Below, piece after piece: positions 23,167-36,515 of a stretch of 64,000 nt of DNA. The first letter of the stretch is position 1. Each line of letters opens with the position of its first letter. The DNA comes from Macrolepiota albuminosa (taxonomy: Eukaryota > Basidiomycota > Agaricomycetes > Agaricales > Agaricaceae): assembly GCA_027475525.1 (NCBI GenBank), contig JAMWFC010000054.1, positions 1,914,468 through 1,978,467 on the forward strand. The letters run 5' to 3'. The notes under the pieces were generated by a model. That model was not told the origin of the DNA. It searched no databases and saw only the letters and a program-made list of their open reading frames with translations. Position numbers and translations under genes: made by a program.

Positions 23167-25271
23167 ATTAAAATTGGGGTAGACATTATGAAGAAAATGG
23201 CCGGCACCTGAGAGGTACTTAGGCCCAGAAGCAATGAATCTGGAAGTGAATGTGATATATTTTGATAGCGTTTGGGGTGTGGGATCAATTGGGAGGTTAT
23301 GCGCAGTGCAAAAGTTAACATAGTCTCAAGCTCCTGTAGCATAGAAGGATGTGGTAGATTTTTCAATAGATTGAGATTGTACGTGGAGAGTCCAGGCATG
23401 CAGGTCTTCACTGGACATTGGTTGGTGAGACGTCTTTTGAGATGACTTGCCAAGGGTGTTTAAAAGAACTTGCTCCATTGCGCCGTGATCAAGTCTCTGG
23501 GAGGCTTAAAATTGTAGACGCAGTTAGCAGGAAATTGACGATGAAAGTCATCAAAAAGAAGGCATGAAAGAAGGTCTGCTCACATGTTATCCTTACTTGC
23601 TATATGGCATACACGCAAATCTATTCCAGTCTCAATTATAATTCCCGCAACTGCCTTGATGACCGAGTTATGCATTTCCTCTGATGCATCTAGAGAATTG
23701 AAGACAGTGACTGAATTGAGACTATCTGTGAATATAAGAAGTCTTTTTGGTGGATGGTCAAATGAAGCAACATGATGAATGCCAGAAAGGATAGCAACCA
23801 GTTCAAGGAAGAAGATGTCTACTTTAGGACTAGACAAGTCAGCATTTAGCTGATAGACAAAGCCTGAACCTGCATATACAAATGCAAGGGCAAGTTTTAG
23901 ACTTGCATTAGTCCATAGAATGAAGTCAGCTGAAGAATCATCCCAATAGGTTGCTTCAAGGAACCTTATACCTACTGCCGAGAGAAAAATTTTAAGAAGC
24001 TAGCCCATGTCGTCAATGACTTCCCTATTAAGAAAAACTCTGGTATGCATTGTTGATTTAGAAGCAATCTTTCGATATAATGAAGATAGTGCCGGACGTC
24101 CCCATGGAAGGATGTTGAGAAGCCAGTTGAGATGGCCAGCTAATCATTGCCAGGAACGCAGAGAAGGACAATGATTAGAGGTATTCACTAAGTCTTTGAT
24201 CTTAGCAATGATGTTGTTGATAGAATTTTTGGTGAGTGATATGGTACCATGGTTAATATCGACCCAGAAACCAATGATCTTTAAGCATTCTCCAAACTCC
24301 TGCTTCTTTTCATCCTATGGGCAACCAATAGCATCCCAGAGCACAAGAAGTTGTGCTTGATGCCTTGGCCTAAGCCTGCCTTTAAACTCCACAAGGTCTG
24401 CAGTGCGGTCTCATGAGAAAAAATTGTCCATGAAATCATGTAAGTCTGGCATGTCCAGTTTGGTAATAGCTAACCAGCACATAAGACCTGCAATTGCACA
24501 CCAGCATTGGGGTGAGGCACGGTTTTCAAAGACAAGACGGCGCACAATATGCCATATTCCATCTACCCTGACAAGCTGCCTCAGTTGCCAGAGAGGATGT
24601 GCTGGAAGATCAAGGAAAGCACTAGATACATCTGACTTTCAAGTAACTAGAGTGGTGGACAAGTGCTGACGTTTGGTGTTATATAAGACCTGTCCAAAAG
24701 TCCTCATATTGTCATACTTTACTTTTGCTTTGACCTTAGATATTCTGCTGTTTAGACCAGAAGCAGTGTGGTCCATCACCACTCTGGGCTTTCCTTTCTG
24801 CCATATGACAAATAAAGGTGATGACTTCATACCAGGGAGAAGGTCATCAATGTTTATTGGGTCAGACTATCTTCCTGCTCTAATTTCTTTGTCCCAAAAC
24901 TCCCTAATTGCATAAAGGTCGACCTCTTCCATCAAGTAGTTGTCAAGAGGCTCATCATCCAGAGAACTCCAGTCACCCACATCAAATGGCCAAAATCCTT
25001 CCCTGAGACCTCTCATTACTGAGGAGACAAAAGGCTTGTTTGGATGATTCCAAAGCATGGCCTCAAAAACATCTACATTAAAAGGTGTCTCAACACAAAT
25101 GTGATTTTTCATTGTCTTGAGTGTTTTCTGTATACTTGGATCTGAAGCTAGACGTGCTGGGAGAGATGGTAGTGGTGCAGCAGTTTTGGTGTTCCGAGCA
25201 GAAGGTGACATTGAAGATACAAGGGAAGAACTATTCCAAACAAATCCCCTACAAAAACAAGGGGAATCCAT
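23167..25271 (-). pseudogene. Ngaro reverse transcriptase and RNase H
   Basis: The segment starts with a DIRS-type RT preface (HICVETPFNVDVFEAML, FVSSVMRGLREGFWPFD). The RT fingers follow (SPLFVIWQKGKPRVVMDH), then the palm (HDFMDNFF), where the usual FxDD box reads MDN. RNase H follows with KVDIFFLELVAILSGIHH and LLIFTDSLNSV, and then the linker to the recombinase. Several in-frame stops (for example after STTLVT at about 24639 and after ASKDNM at 23580) break the frame. The stops and the altered palm motif make activity very unlikely. Confidence 0.8.
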
Positions 25272-25383
25272 AGACTCCGAGTCAAGAGGACGTTTTTGAG
25301 AAGCTGAGAGAGACTTTGGTCCTCAAGTAATTGCTTCCTCTACTCTACGCATCAAGTCCTCCTGTTGCTCTATGAGACTGATG

Positions 25384-26770
25384 TCATGCCCTGAGTCTTG
25401 AAAGGCAGTCTTCGATGTCTTTTGCTCTATGCTTACTGCCACACTCACAGCAAATACCGTGCCAGCAATTGTTTGTACATGGCTCCACATTGCAGTAGCC
25501 CAGGTTCCAATTCTGACAAATTGTTGTAGAATGCTTCTTGCTTGGTGTAGAACAGAAACTAGAAGCCCGTTCAGTTTCTACCAGAGAGTGCACAAAGGAC
25601 AATGATACACTGATAAGTTGAGAAAGGAGAGGAACATGCAATTTGTTCAGATCGTTGAGCCTAAATGGATTGCAAGCATATCTGTCTTGCATGTCTGAGT
25701 CAAAACTAATTGCCAATGGGGCCGCACCAGGAGAAGAACAAAAGAAATCAATGATCCTACTGTGATATGATGCCAGTCCTGCCTTTCGGTGGGGATAAAA
25801 CGCAGTAACTCCATCCATCCAAGCGTCAAAAACTCAAGACCAGTCTGATTCTGACAATATCGGACAATGCACAGTGGCATGGTCTTTTCTAACAATTGAA
25901 AAACCAGCTCCAAAGTCTTTGAGATTGTCATTGTGGTTGTATCCTTTATCCAATGTCATATAGAGTTTCTCAAAATTGACATAATGGTCCAAGATAACAA
26001 GACGCCATATGGATCTTGGAATAGGATCCTTGAGTTTCTTGAGTTGAGCGAGGTTAATGAGGGAATCAAAGGTCTTCTCTTTACCATATTCCTGACAGAG
26101 CTCCCATGTCCTTGCCAGGTGTGGGTCAAAATGCTTCATACTGAAAACAGGCGAGGTGTGGTGCAATAGCCAATAGAGAGGTCAGAATGGAAGAAGACTC
26201 CGGAGTATCTTTACCCTGCTGCTTTGTGTCAGGGTGACTGACAATTTGAGGAGCTGGATCAGCTCTTGATTCCTTAGCAGAAGAGTCCACCTGACTGAGA
26301 AGAGTGGCCCACGCAGCCAATTCAACAGCTTGGGCATGAGATGAAGCAGATGGAAGACTGGAACCTTGATCAGAGAGAGTTGCACTCTGCTACGAATCAG
26401 GCAGATTAGACGAGTCATAAGGAGCAGGTGAATTACATGATCTCAATAGATGAGGCTTTGCTCTGGTCTTAGCCTGGTGAATTTCAAGACAACATTTGGC
26501 AGCTTTGATAAAATCTTGAGCTTCATCAGGTCTAAATCCTGAGTTTTGGAGGGCAAGGATGAGGTCTGTGAGAAAGTGTGCTCCATCAACAAATCTCTGT
26601 GCGAGGTCTGATTTTGCTTGGATCGACTCAAGAGACCGTTCTTCAACCTGAGCACAAGACTTGGATGTATTGCATAGCTGATGACTACAGGTTTCACAAC
26701 AACAATTTTGAACATTATTGGAGGTCATAGAAGACATTGATGATGAGGGAGACTGAGTAAAAATTGACAA
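25384..26770 (-). pseudogene. Ngaro gag-like region
   Basis: Several minus-strand pieces line up with small breaks: 26770-26390 (Ser-rich start and a Cys/His cluster CCCETCSHQLC), 26390-26126, 26166-25834 (HLARTWELCQEYG, RSIWRLVILDHYVNFEKLY) and 25818-25384. The last ends in a Cys/His knuckle: CQNWNLGYCN, then CTNNC, then HGICCECGSKHRAKDIEDC. This type of zinc knuckle just upstream of RT is characteristic of DIRS/Ngaro first ORFs in basidiomycetes. Frameshifts and stops make it non-functional. Confidence 0.7.
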
Positions 26771-27160
26771 ATAAAAGAGTTAAAGTACACTAATAAAATA
26801 CTGTCGTGATTTTGTGAGCAAGGGGCCGATGCGACCTTCCCATCATGTACTTACGTTTAGATATTTTATCTCATGAGAGTGCGATGTGAATGAACTGTGG
26901 AGCTGACAAAATATCTAAGGTGAGAGGTGAGCTCAGCTCACTGGATGGCCATGGACAGGGGGTCTCACCAATAATTTACAAAATGAACAGGAATTGTAGA
27001 TAAAAAGGAATATAACAAGTCACTAACAGAGTGAATAGAAATGTGGTGAGATCAACCATGGAAGAGAGTGCTAGTGTGCTCACCTGGGCAGCTGGTAGAG
27101 AAGGAGGTGGACAGAAGAGGGGCTACCGAGATGTCTGAGACTGTACACCATACTGACCAT
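26764..27160 (-). repeat. Ngaro split repeat A1, inner part
   Basis: It matches 21640-22036 and is cut at ccat by the start of the G1 LTR; the rest resumes at 49661. Confidence 0.85.
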
Positions 27161-28088
27161 TGATAGGACCCCATACAGGATCAGCGCATCAATGGCAGGC
27201 TACGGCAACATGGCACAGGCTCAGGATACCTTAGCGCGCGCTAATTAACCAATTTTGGCAATATTTGACGGCCATGCACGGCAAGAAGCAGATCCGATCA
27301 ATGATAGTGCCAATGGCAGACAGAATGACAACTGACAGATGGCATCAGTCACTGACGACAGCGCTTAGGAAGAAGCCTGATGATCTATCAAAAACTGACG
27401 GACAGCTTGGCATTTGACCTTGGCGTTTGACACCGCTTAGCGCCTCGATTTGGCGCCTGACATCGCTAAGCATTTTGGACAGACAGAAGGGTGATGGGTT
27501 GATGGTTTAGCTTCACGATCTGTCACCTGGCGTTGCTAAGGTTCTTGAATGGACGGTAGGGATTTGAAACCGTTGGAGCTATCCCTATGAAATTTTCTAG
27601 TTTACTGGCAATGGTTGGTTACTGGCGACGGTGAACCCCTTGTATTATATAAAGTACTTACTGACTTGTACATAACCACAGAACAATAGACCAGAGTTTA
27701 CTACTCCCCTTACTTCAGTCTCCCTTACGCTCGAGATTTCATTTACGGTCGGCAACGTCGAACTCGTCGGCAGTTGCAGACTATTGTTAGCCTTCGACCT
27801 ATTTGCGCCTTGCAGCCATGGCAGGCATCTACAACGCTTAGACTTCGCTAAGCTTACTGTGTTCTTGCCGTTGATATTGCCGTGTTCGCTTACCGCTCCC
27901 TTCATAGGCGCTTTACCTTAGCGCTTTACACTTGCCGACCCCCTTACCGACTTTTCCCCATTTTCATAGGCACGTTCTCTGGGACCTGCCCAGGACTCCC
28001 CACATCACTTATAGCGTGCCCAACGCAAGCAATTGGTACAGTAACACTATAACTATACTTGTTACTGACCAAACTTTGGGCGTCATCA
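27161..28088 (+). repeat. 5' LTR of G1
   Basis: It begins tgataggacc and ends ggcgtcatca, about 928 bp. A TATA-like tatataaagtac lies near 27646-27657. The primer site follows two bases later. Confidence 0.9.
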
Positions 28089-28091
28089 AAT

Positions 28092-28109
28092 TGGAGCCCA
28101 CCGCGAGGG
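28092..28109 (+). promoter_or_regulatory. Probable primer binding site of G1
   Basis: TGGAGCCCACCGCGAGGG, starting with the TGG expected to pair with a tRNA 3' CCA and lying three bases after the LTR. The tRNA is not identified. Confidence 0.6.
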
Positions 28110-28171
28110 ATCTCTAGAGCAGAATTCCACCAGAAACCCGTCTCCAGCGTAGGCGCCGCCTGCTAGAACAG

Positions 28172-30049
28172 TTGGCAGAAGGCATAGCTCCTTCCCACCC
28201 ATCAACTCCACAACCACCTGGTGCCTTACCGGGTCTCTCTCTTGCACAGGAACTACAGAATGCTACTGTAGACGAATTTCCTGACCTCTTCCCGCATTCT
28301 CTTGACTTTAGCGCCGACGACCTCTTAGTGTTGCCGCTTGCCGTACCGCAACCAGTCACCCCCATTACTCCGCTAATGCCTCTTTCTCAACTCATTTCTC
28401 TTACCTCGTCGCCAATCTCTAGAACTCCTTCCCCACAACTGCTAACCGAACTCAGTACCACCATTGCCATGGAACAACAAGTTCAGTGCATGCCGCCACG
28501 TAACCACTTCTCGGCACCAAAATGAGACGAGTCCAAGCCACGAGAGCTCTCCCAGTATTTCAAGGAATTGGAGTATTTATTCAGGGATTGTGGCATTACC
28601 GACCACACACAGATGAAGGAGTACGCGGCAAGATACGTATCGTATGACATGGCAGAGACGTGGACAGGCCTTGCTGAGTTTGCTGCCTTTGTTCCTGCTG
28701 CCCCACCTGTTCCAGCCCAAGGTGCCTTGTATGAAGGCTGGAAGACGGCAGTAATCCAGTTGTACCCTGGCGCTGAAGAAGCTACCCGATGCTCGGTAAA
28801 CAAGCTGCAGAAACTAGTACAGGAATCATTCAACAGCAGCACATCGTCTCTTGGCGCATTCTCCACATATTACCGCGAATTCCAAAAGATCGCTAGGTGG
28901 TTAGTACAAAACAGCAAGCTATATATTAACGAGGAGCGTCGCCTATTCCAACAAGGCATCCCGACTTCGCTTTGGACTTGTATTGCTCGTCGCCTAGAGA
29001 TAGTTCACCAGGCCCATCACCCAGACGAGCCCTATAACGTTGCCGACGTCTTTGAAGCCGGTAAATGGGTTCTCAAGGGGACGGACACTGGCATTGGGCT
29101 GCAACGCGCTAGGACGAGCCCACCACCCTGAGCAAACTCTCCTGTTGCCAACTTCGTTAAGAAGGAGGATCTCAACACTGCCATTACTGCTGCTGTCGCT
29201 TCCGCCATGATGCGTATTGAAACTATGATTACCACCAATCTTGCTAACCGACCTGCTAATGTACCCACGTCTGGCCCTTGCCACTTCTGTGGGGAAATTG
29301 GCCACACCATGACTAGAGGACGCTGCGCAACCCTCGAAAATTACATTCGGCAAGGAAGAATTTGAAGGGCTATTGACGGCAAGATAGTCCTCACCACTGG
29401 TGCCACCATCCCCAACTACCCGGACAAGAAGTCTTTCCAGGAGCGAGTTGATGAATGGCATAGGCGCAACCCAGGACAAATCATTACCGGCATGCTTTCT
29501 GGCAACGCCAACCCCGACCCTGAACAGGTGACCCAACAGCAAATGATCCATGAGGTCTTACACTTCGACAGCATTGGCGACCATCCTACTTTCTCGCAGG
29601 AAGAACGTATCGCTAAGCTACAACAGGAGCTAGATTCGCTCCAGAATCAGGTCTTTGATGGGGTTGAAGTTAAGCAGCCTAAACAACCTCTTAAAGGATA
29701 CAAGCCAGTGCCTCCTGCTAGCAAGTTACCGACTCCTACTCCTGCCGCTCTGCCAGCTACCACTCCAGAACCATTGTCGACCGCCGCCGCTCCTGAACTG
29801 CCCTTGCCGCCTTTACATCCCTACTCAGGGATTCCCGACTGTTATCACGCACCCACACAACGAAATTTTGCCGCTCCTGAGAAACGTCCTGAGGGTGGCT
29901 ACCGACCTACTGCGCCAATTTTCAACATAGAGAAATCAAACCATGTATTTAACCGCATTATGAAAACCGCTGTCACCTTGTCAGTAGAAGAACTTTGCAG
30001 TATTGCTCCTGACGTTCACAACCAAGTCAAGACGGCAGTTACTCCTTGA
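28172..30049 (+). pseudogene. G1 gag
   Basis: The gag region starts with a Pro/Leu-rich leader and a capsid-like part (PRELSQYFKELEYLFRDCGI, LYINEERRLFQQGIPTSLW, EIVHQAHHPDEP). A CCHC zinc knuckle follows near 29278 (CHFCGEIGHTMTRGRC) and then a Pro/Ala-rich tail. Compared with the G2 copy it has an in-frame TGA at 28523-28525 where G2 has TGG, and frame changes near 29130 and 29365. The initiator is uncertain; an ATG at 28470 (MEQQVQ) is shared by both copies and is a good candidate. Confidence 0.75.
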
Positions 30050-30055
30050 CAACCC

Positions 30056-30553
30056 TTGGCAACAACCATTGCCGAGGTCAAGGATCTCGACGACATGCTC
30101 CCTGGTTTTGCCGTTACCGTCGACTCTCTGGACGCTGAAGACTCTCCTGCCGACACCATCGCTAACGCCACCTCTGTGGACCCAGTAGAGACCTATCTTA
30201 GGTTAGTAGACCATGGAGAAGACCCAGCAATTCTTACCGTTGCTCAAGAATCGCACGCTATCCACTCAGTAGCGCTAACAGTAGACAACAAGCACGAGGT
30301 AGAGGCAATTGTGGATAGCGGGTCTCAAATCATTTCTATGGCAGCTGAAGTCGCTAACGATTTGGGCCTCATTTATGACCCTACAGTTATATTAAACATG
30401 CAGAGTGCTAATGGTACGGTGGACAGTTCCCTAGGCCTCGCCAAAAATGTGCCTTGCACCCTTGGTGACATCACATTTTACCTCCAAATACACATCTTAC
30501 GTTCCCCGGCATACGACCTACTACTTGGCAGACCCTTCGACGTCTTGGCGTGA
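30056..30553 (+). pseudogene. G1 aspartic protease region
   Basis: The retropepsin signature VEAIVDSGSQIISMAAEVAN (active-site DSG) is followed by the flap/C-terminal part ending AYDLLLGRPFDVLA. A TGA follows where G2 reads CAA. The protease would release gag and pol products from the polyprotein. Confidence 0.8.
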
Positions 30554-30717
30554 TCAGTCATCAAGACAGTTACCGACGACGAAACAACCTTAACAATTAG
30601 CAACTCCAATTCCGGAATCCGACGAACGGTGCCAACGTTCCCTAGGGGACAACGAAAAGGCACCCGTGCTAAGCCCCCGGAGTTTACCGACCAACACGCC
30701 AACGAGCCTCCCCACCG

Positions 30718-33080
30718 GTGTTTTCACAGACCATTGAGGAGGTGATTGGCAACAATCACGGAGATGTGGCGCTAACGCTGGAATATGACCATTCTACTGG
30801 TCTTGTAAATGTTGTGTCTACCGCTTTTCTTGATGAAGAAGTTTTAACTACTATATCCGCTACCGACGCTGAGCTTTCCCAGAAAAATCAAAACATTACT
30901 GACTCCGCTCTAGCTTACTTGTACCTTACCGCTTCCGAATCCTTTCAAAACATTGCGTCTACCGATACTTATCTCACTACCCTTTCTGGAGCATCGTCTC
31001 CTGCTGTTCTTGGACTTGCCGCTCCTCAGGCTACAATTCCCCTTTCCACCTCTGTATATAACCAAGCTAATGCTCCCAAAAGGAAAGGGGTTCAAGTTAA
31101 AAAGAAATATAAACCAGTCGCACTTAAAACAAAACCCGTCGCTACGCACTCTCCCAAGACCTTTAGAATCGAGCGCCAAATCATTGGCAACCCTCTTGCC
31201 GATATGCCAACTTTATCACCAAATCCGCCACCCTTTCAGCCCATGGGACGTTTTACCGTGGAATGCCAACAACAATTCGCGAAGGAGCATGACATAGGAT
31301 TTTTGACCAAAGATGAGTTGAATGTCCTTACCGACCTTGTCGCTAAGCAAAATAAAGCCTTTGCCTGGGAGGACTCGGAACGTGGTAGTCTACATACAGA
31401 CTTCTTCCTGCCTGTTGTAATCCCAACCATTCCTCACGTGCCGTGGACTGAGCACAATCGACCATTACTGCCTGGAATCGAAGCTGAGGTCTGCCAAATC
31501 ATTAGGACCAAGATCAAGGCTGGTGTCTACGAACCCTCTAACAGTTCTTACCGCTCCCAATGGTTTTGTGTCCTCAAAAAGAACGGCAATCTACGCATAG
31601 TTCACAGTCTCAAGCTGCTGAATAGAGTTACCATACGATACTCTGGCGTACCGCCTTTCCCTGACCACGTTGCCAAGTCCTTTGCCAGGCGTATTTGTGG
31701 CGCCACCCTTGACCTCTACGTTGGCTATGACAAACGCCTCATACACCCTTCTTCCTGAGATCTCACTACTTTCCAGACTCCGTTTGGCGCCTTGCACCTA
31801 GTCACTTTACCAATGGGCTGGACAAACTCAGTCCCCATATTCCATGACAACATCACGTTCATCCTCCAACCTGAGATACCGCATAGTGTCCTTAGCTTCA
31901 TTGATGACGTTGGTGTCAAAGGCCCCAAAGACTGGCGACTCGTAAACGGCTTACCGGCGACCCATCCCGAGAACTCCAACATTCGCTTAGCACTTTGGGA
32001 GTTTTTCCAGCTGCTTAACCGAGTTCTCCAACATATGAAGTATAGCAGTGGAACCTTTAGCGGCCACAAACTCCTCCTTTGCGCGCCAAGGTTCAAAATA
32101 CTTGGTCACATCTGCACTCCCGATGGTTGCATTTCCGACGAGTCTCGCTTAGCACTCTTGGAGCGATGGGGTCCTTGCCGTGACTTATCTGAAGTTCGCG
32201 CCTTTCTTGGTACCGTTGGCGTGCTCAGGATATTCGTCAAGAATTTTGCCCATCACGCACATGCCCTTAACTGACTCACCCACGCCAACGAGCCCTTCGA
32301 ATTTGGGCCAGATCAGGTCACTGCACAACGAGATTTAGTAAAAGCCCTACAAGATGCCAAACCCCTAGTTCCTATTGACTATAGCTCTGCCGACCCAGTT
32401 ATCTTGGCGGTGGATACCTCGTACATTGCTGTTGGCTACTTCTTGTGTCAGTGTCTTAGCAACAATTGGAAACAGCAACGCTACAACTGCTTTGGGTCTA
32501 TCACGCTAAACGACAGAGAGTCTCGCTACAGTCAGCCTAAGCTAGAGCTCTATGGACTCTTCAAAGCCTTCCGGTCGCTAAAGATGTATTTGATTGGCGT
32601 GCAGAACCTGATTGTTGAAGTCGATGCTAGGTACATCAAAGGCATGCTGCAGAATCCCGATATCCAGCCATCCGCTAGCATGAACCGTTGGGTGGTCGCT
32701 ATTCTTATGTTTCACTTTGAGTTGGTACACGTCAAGAGCTCTTTCCATGGACCAGATGGACTCTCTAGGCGACCGTGGCAGCCTGGCGACCTGGCAGTAG
32801 ATCCACAGGCGGATAGTGATTTCAAGGACTGGATCGACAGATTACACGGTTTTATGCACCTCATCCAACAGCCAATTCCCCTACTACGACGGCAACAGCC
32901 TACCAGTATCCTTTTACATCCCATTGTCCCTTACCGTCCCGAGATCTTTAGCGTGCCCCTCACATTCTACATGGCAAGCATCTTTGGACAAGACTTGCCT
33001 CCAGTAAAAGTCGTACAGGAACCCCATCCGCTAAGAGAAGACAGCAGAAACCTGACCTACGATGCTGTTCCCCGATCTGC
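30718..33080 (+). pseudogene. G1 reverse transcriptase and RNase H
   Basis: RT blocks include YRSQWFCVLKKNGNLRIVHS, ATLDLYVGYD, TLPMGWTNSVPIFHDN and the catalytic FIDDVG box. RNase H starts ILAVDTSYIAVGYFLCQ and continues with ESRYSQPKLELYGLFKAF. TGA codons interrupt at about 31756 and 32272; G2 has CGA at both, so these are single C-to-T changes. The frame is cut at 33080 by the G2 LTR and resumes at 44290. Confidence 0.85.
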
Positions 33081-34009
33081 TGATAGGACCGCATATAGGA
33101 TCAGCGCATCAACGGCAGGCTACGGCAACATGGCACAGGCTCAGGATACCTTAGTGCATGCTAATTAACTAATTTTAGCGACATTTGATGGCTGCGCATG
33201 GCAAGAAGCAGATCCGATCAGTGATAGCACCGATGGCAGACAGAATGACAACTGACAGATGGCATCAGTCACTGACGACAGCGCTTAGCGAGAAGCCTGA
33301 TGATCTATCAGAAACTGACGGACAGCTTGGCGTTTGACCTTGGTGTCTGACACCGCTTAGTGCCTCGATCTGGAGCCTGACATCGCTAAGCATTGTGGAC
33401 AGACAGAAGGGTGATGGATTGATGGTTTAGCTCCACGATCTGCCACCTGGCGTCGCTAAGGGTCTTGAATGGACGGTAGGGATCTGAAACCGTTGGAGCT
33501 ACCCCTATAAAATTTTCTAGTTTACCGCACTTTGGCGTCATTGGTCACTGGCAACGGTAAACTCATTGTAGTATAAAAGTACTTACCGACTTGTAAATCG
33601 AACAATAGACCAGAGTTTACTACTCCCCTTACTTCAGTCTCCCTTACGCTCAAGATCTCATTTACGGTTGGCAATGTCGAACTCATCAGCAGTTGCAGAC
33701 TTCATCGCTAGCCTTCAACCTATTCGTGCCTTGCAGCTACGGCAGGCATCTACGACGCTTAGACTTCGCTAAGCTTACTGTGTTCTTGCCGTTGATATTG
33801 CCGTGTTCGCTTACCGCTCCCTTAATAGGTGCTTTACCTTAGCGCTTTACACTTGCTGACTCCCTTACCAACTCTTCCCCATTTTTATAGGCACGTTCTC
33901 TGGGACCTGCCCGGGACTCCTCACATCACTTTTAGTGTGCCCAACACTAGTTTTTGGTACGGTAACACTATAGTTATATTTGTTACTGACCAAACTTTGG
34001 GCGTCATCA
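33081..34009 (+). repeat. 5' LTR of G2
   Basis: It starts tgataggacc and ends gcgtcatca, 929 bp. TATA-like gtataaaagtac lies near 33571. Confidence 0.9.
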
Positions 34010-34131
34010 AATTGGAGCCCACTGCGAGGGATCTCTAGGGCAGAATTCCACCAGATTTGTTACTGACCAAACTTTGGGCGTCATCAAATTGGAGCCCACT
34101 GCGAGGGATCTCTAGGGCAGAATTCCACCAG
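33978..34131. repeat. Exact 77 bp tandem duplication across LTR end and PBS
   Basis: Copies 33978-34054 and 34055-34131 are identical. The duplication repeats the LTR 3' end and the primer site, which G1 has once. Probable assembly joint. Confidence 0.93.
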
Positions 34132-34146
34132 AAACCCGTCTCCAGC

Positions 34147-35945
34147 GTAGGCGCCGCCTGCTAGAGCAGTCAGCAGAAGGCATAGCTCCTTCCCACCCAT
34201 CAACTCCACAACCACCTGGTGCCTTACCGGGTCTCTCTCTTGCACAGGAACTACAGAACGCCACTGTAGACGAATTTCCTGATCTCTTCCCATGTTCTCT
34301 CAACTTTAGTGCCAACGACCTCTTAGCGTCGCCGCTTGCCGTACCACAACCAGTTACCCCCATCACTCCGTTAACACCTCTTTCACAACTTGTCATTTCG
34401 CTTACCCCATCACCAATCTCTAGAACTCCTTCCCCACAACCGCTAACCGAACTCGCTACTACCGTCGTTATGGAACAACAAGTTCAGCACATGCCGCCAC
34501 GCAATCACTTCTCAGCACCAAAATGGGACGAGTCCAAGCCACGGGAGCTCTCCCAATATTTCAAGGAATTAGAGTATTTATTCAGGGATTGTGGCATTAC
34601 TGACCACACGCAGATGAAGGAGTACACGGCAAGGTACGTGTCGTATGACACGGCAGAGACGTGGACAGGCCTTGCCGAGTTTGCCGCTTTTGTTCCTGCC
34701 ACCCCACCCGTTCCAGCCCAAGGCGCTTCGTATGAAGGCTGGAAGACAGCAGTAATCCAGTTATACTCTGGCGCTGAAGAAGCTACCTGATACTCGGTAA
34801 ACGAGCTGCAGAAACTAGTACAGGAATCATTCGACAGCGGCACATTGTCTCTTGGCGCATTCTCTATGTATTACTGCGAATTCCAAAAGATTGCTAGGTG
34901 GTTAGTACAAAACAGCAAACTATACATTAACGAGGAACGTCGCCTATTCCAACAAGGCATCCCGACTTTGCTTTGGACTCATATTGCTCGTTGCCTAGAG
35001 ATAGTTCATCAGGCCCATCACCCAGACGAGCCCTATAACGTTGCCAACGTCTTTGAAGCTGGTAAATGGGTTCTCAAGGGAACGGACACTGGCGTTGGGC
35101 TGCAACGCGCTAGGACAAGCCCACCACCTGAGCAAACTAACGGTATCATTCCCATCCCGCCTCCTGTTGCCGACTTCATTAAGAAGGAGGATCTCAATGC
35201 TGCCGTTACCGCTGCCGTCGCCTCCGCTATGACGTGTATAGAAACTATGATTACCACCAATCTCGCTAACTGACCTGCTAATGTACCCGCATCTGGCCCT
35301 TGCCACTTCTGTGGGGAAATTGGACATACTATGACTAGAGGACGCTGCGCTACCCTCAAAAACTACATTTGGCAAGGAAGAATTCGAAGGGCTATCGACG
35401 GCAAGATAGTCCTCACCACTGGCGCCACCATCTCCAACTACCTGGACAAGAAGTCCTTCCAGGAGCGAACTTTCTTGTGAGAAGAACGTATCGCCAAGCT
35501 CCAACAGGAGTTGGATTCGCTTAAGAATCAGGTCTTTGATGGGGTTGAAGTTAAGCAGCCTAAACAACCTCTTAAAGGATATAAGCCAATGCCTCCCGCT
35601 AGCAAGTTACCGACACCTGCTCCTGCCGCACCGCCTGCTACTACCCCTGCTACCACTCCAGAACCATCGTTGTCCGCTACCGTTCCTGAACCGCCTTTGC
35701 CGCCTCTCCATCCCTACTCAGGAATTCCCGACTGTTATCATGCTCCCGCACAACGAAACTTTGCCGCTCCTGAGAAGTGTCCTGAAGGTGGCTACCGACC
35801 TACCGCACTAATTTTCGACATAGAGAAATCCAACCACGTCTTCAACCGCATTATAAAAACCGCTGTCACCTTGTCAGTAGAAGAACTTTGCAGTATTGCT
35901 CCCGACGTTCGCAATCAAGTCAAGATGGCAGTCACTTCTCGATGA
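34147..35945 (+). pseudogene. G2 gag
   Basis: Same architecture as G1 gag: ATG at 34470, capsid-like part, zinc knuckle CHFCGEIGHTMTRGRC near 35308, Pro/Ala-rich tail. In-frame stops at about 34788 and 35271; the second is TGA where G1 has CGA. A deletion relative to G1 removes about 110 bp near 35470 (G1 29470-29595). Confidence 0.75.
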
Positions 35946-35948
35946 CCC

Positions 35949-36515
35949 TTGGCGACAACCGTTGCCGAGGTTGAGGACCTCGACGATGCGCTCCCTGGTT
36001 TTTTCGTTACCGTCGACTCTCTGGACACTGAAGACACTCCTGCCGACCCCATCGCTAACGCCACCTCTGTGGATCCAGTGGAGACCTATCTTAGGTCAGT
36101 AGACCATGGAGAAGACCCAGCGATTCTTACCGTCGCTCAAGAATCGCATGCTATTCGCTTAGTCACGCTAACTGTAGACAATAAGCACAAGGTAGAGGCA
36201 ATTGTGGATAGCGGATCTCAAATCATTTCTATGGCAGCTGAAGTCGCTAATGATCTAGGCCTTATTTACGACCCTACGGTGATATTAAACATGCAGAGCG
36301 CTAACGGTACGGTGGACAGATCCCTAGGCCTCGCCAAGAATGTGCCCTGCACCCTTGGTGACATCACTTTTTACCTTCAGATTCACATTTTGCGCTCCCC
36401 GGCATACGATTTACTACTCGGCAGACCCTTCGACGTCTTGGCGCAATCAGTCATCAAGACAGTTACCGACGACGAGACAACTTTAACAATTAGCGACCCA
36501 AATTCCGGAATCTGA
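35949..36515 (+). pseudogene. G2 aspartic protease region
   Basis: VEAIVDSGSQIISM active site and LLLGRPFDVLAQSVIKTV; open through the domain. It is separated from gag by a TGA at 35942 and from RT by a TGA at 36513 (CGA in G1), so the polyprotein frame is broken at both ends. Confidence 0.8.

Noticed and set aside
28994..29551. 185-codon minus-strand ORF across G1 gag
   Set aside because: Lies opposite the gag zinc knuckle; composition and conservation favour the plus frame.
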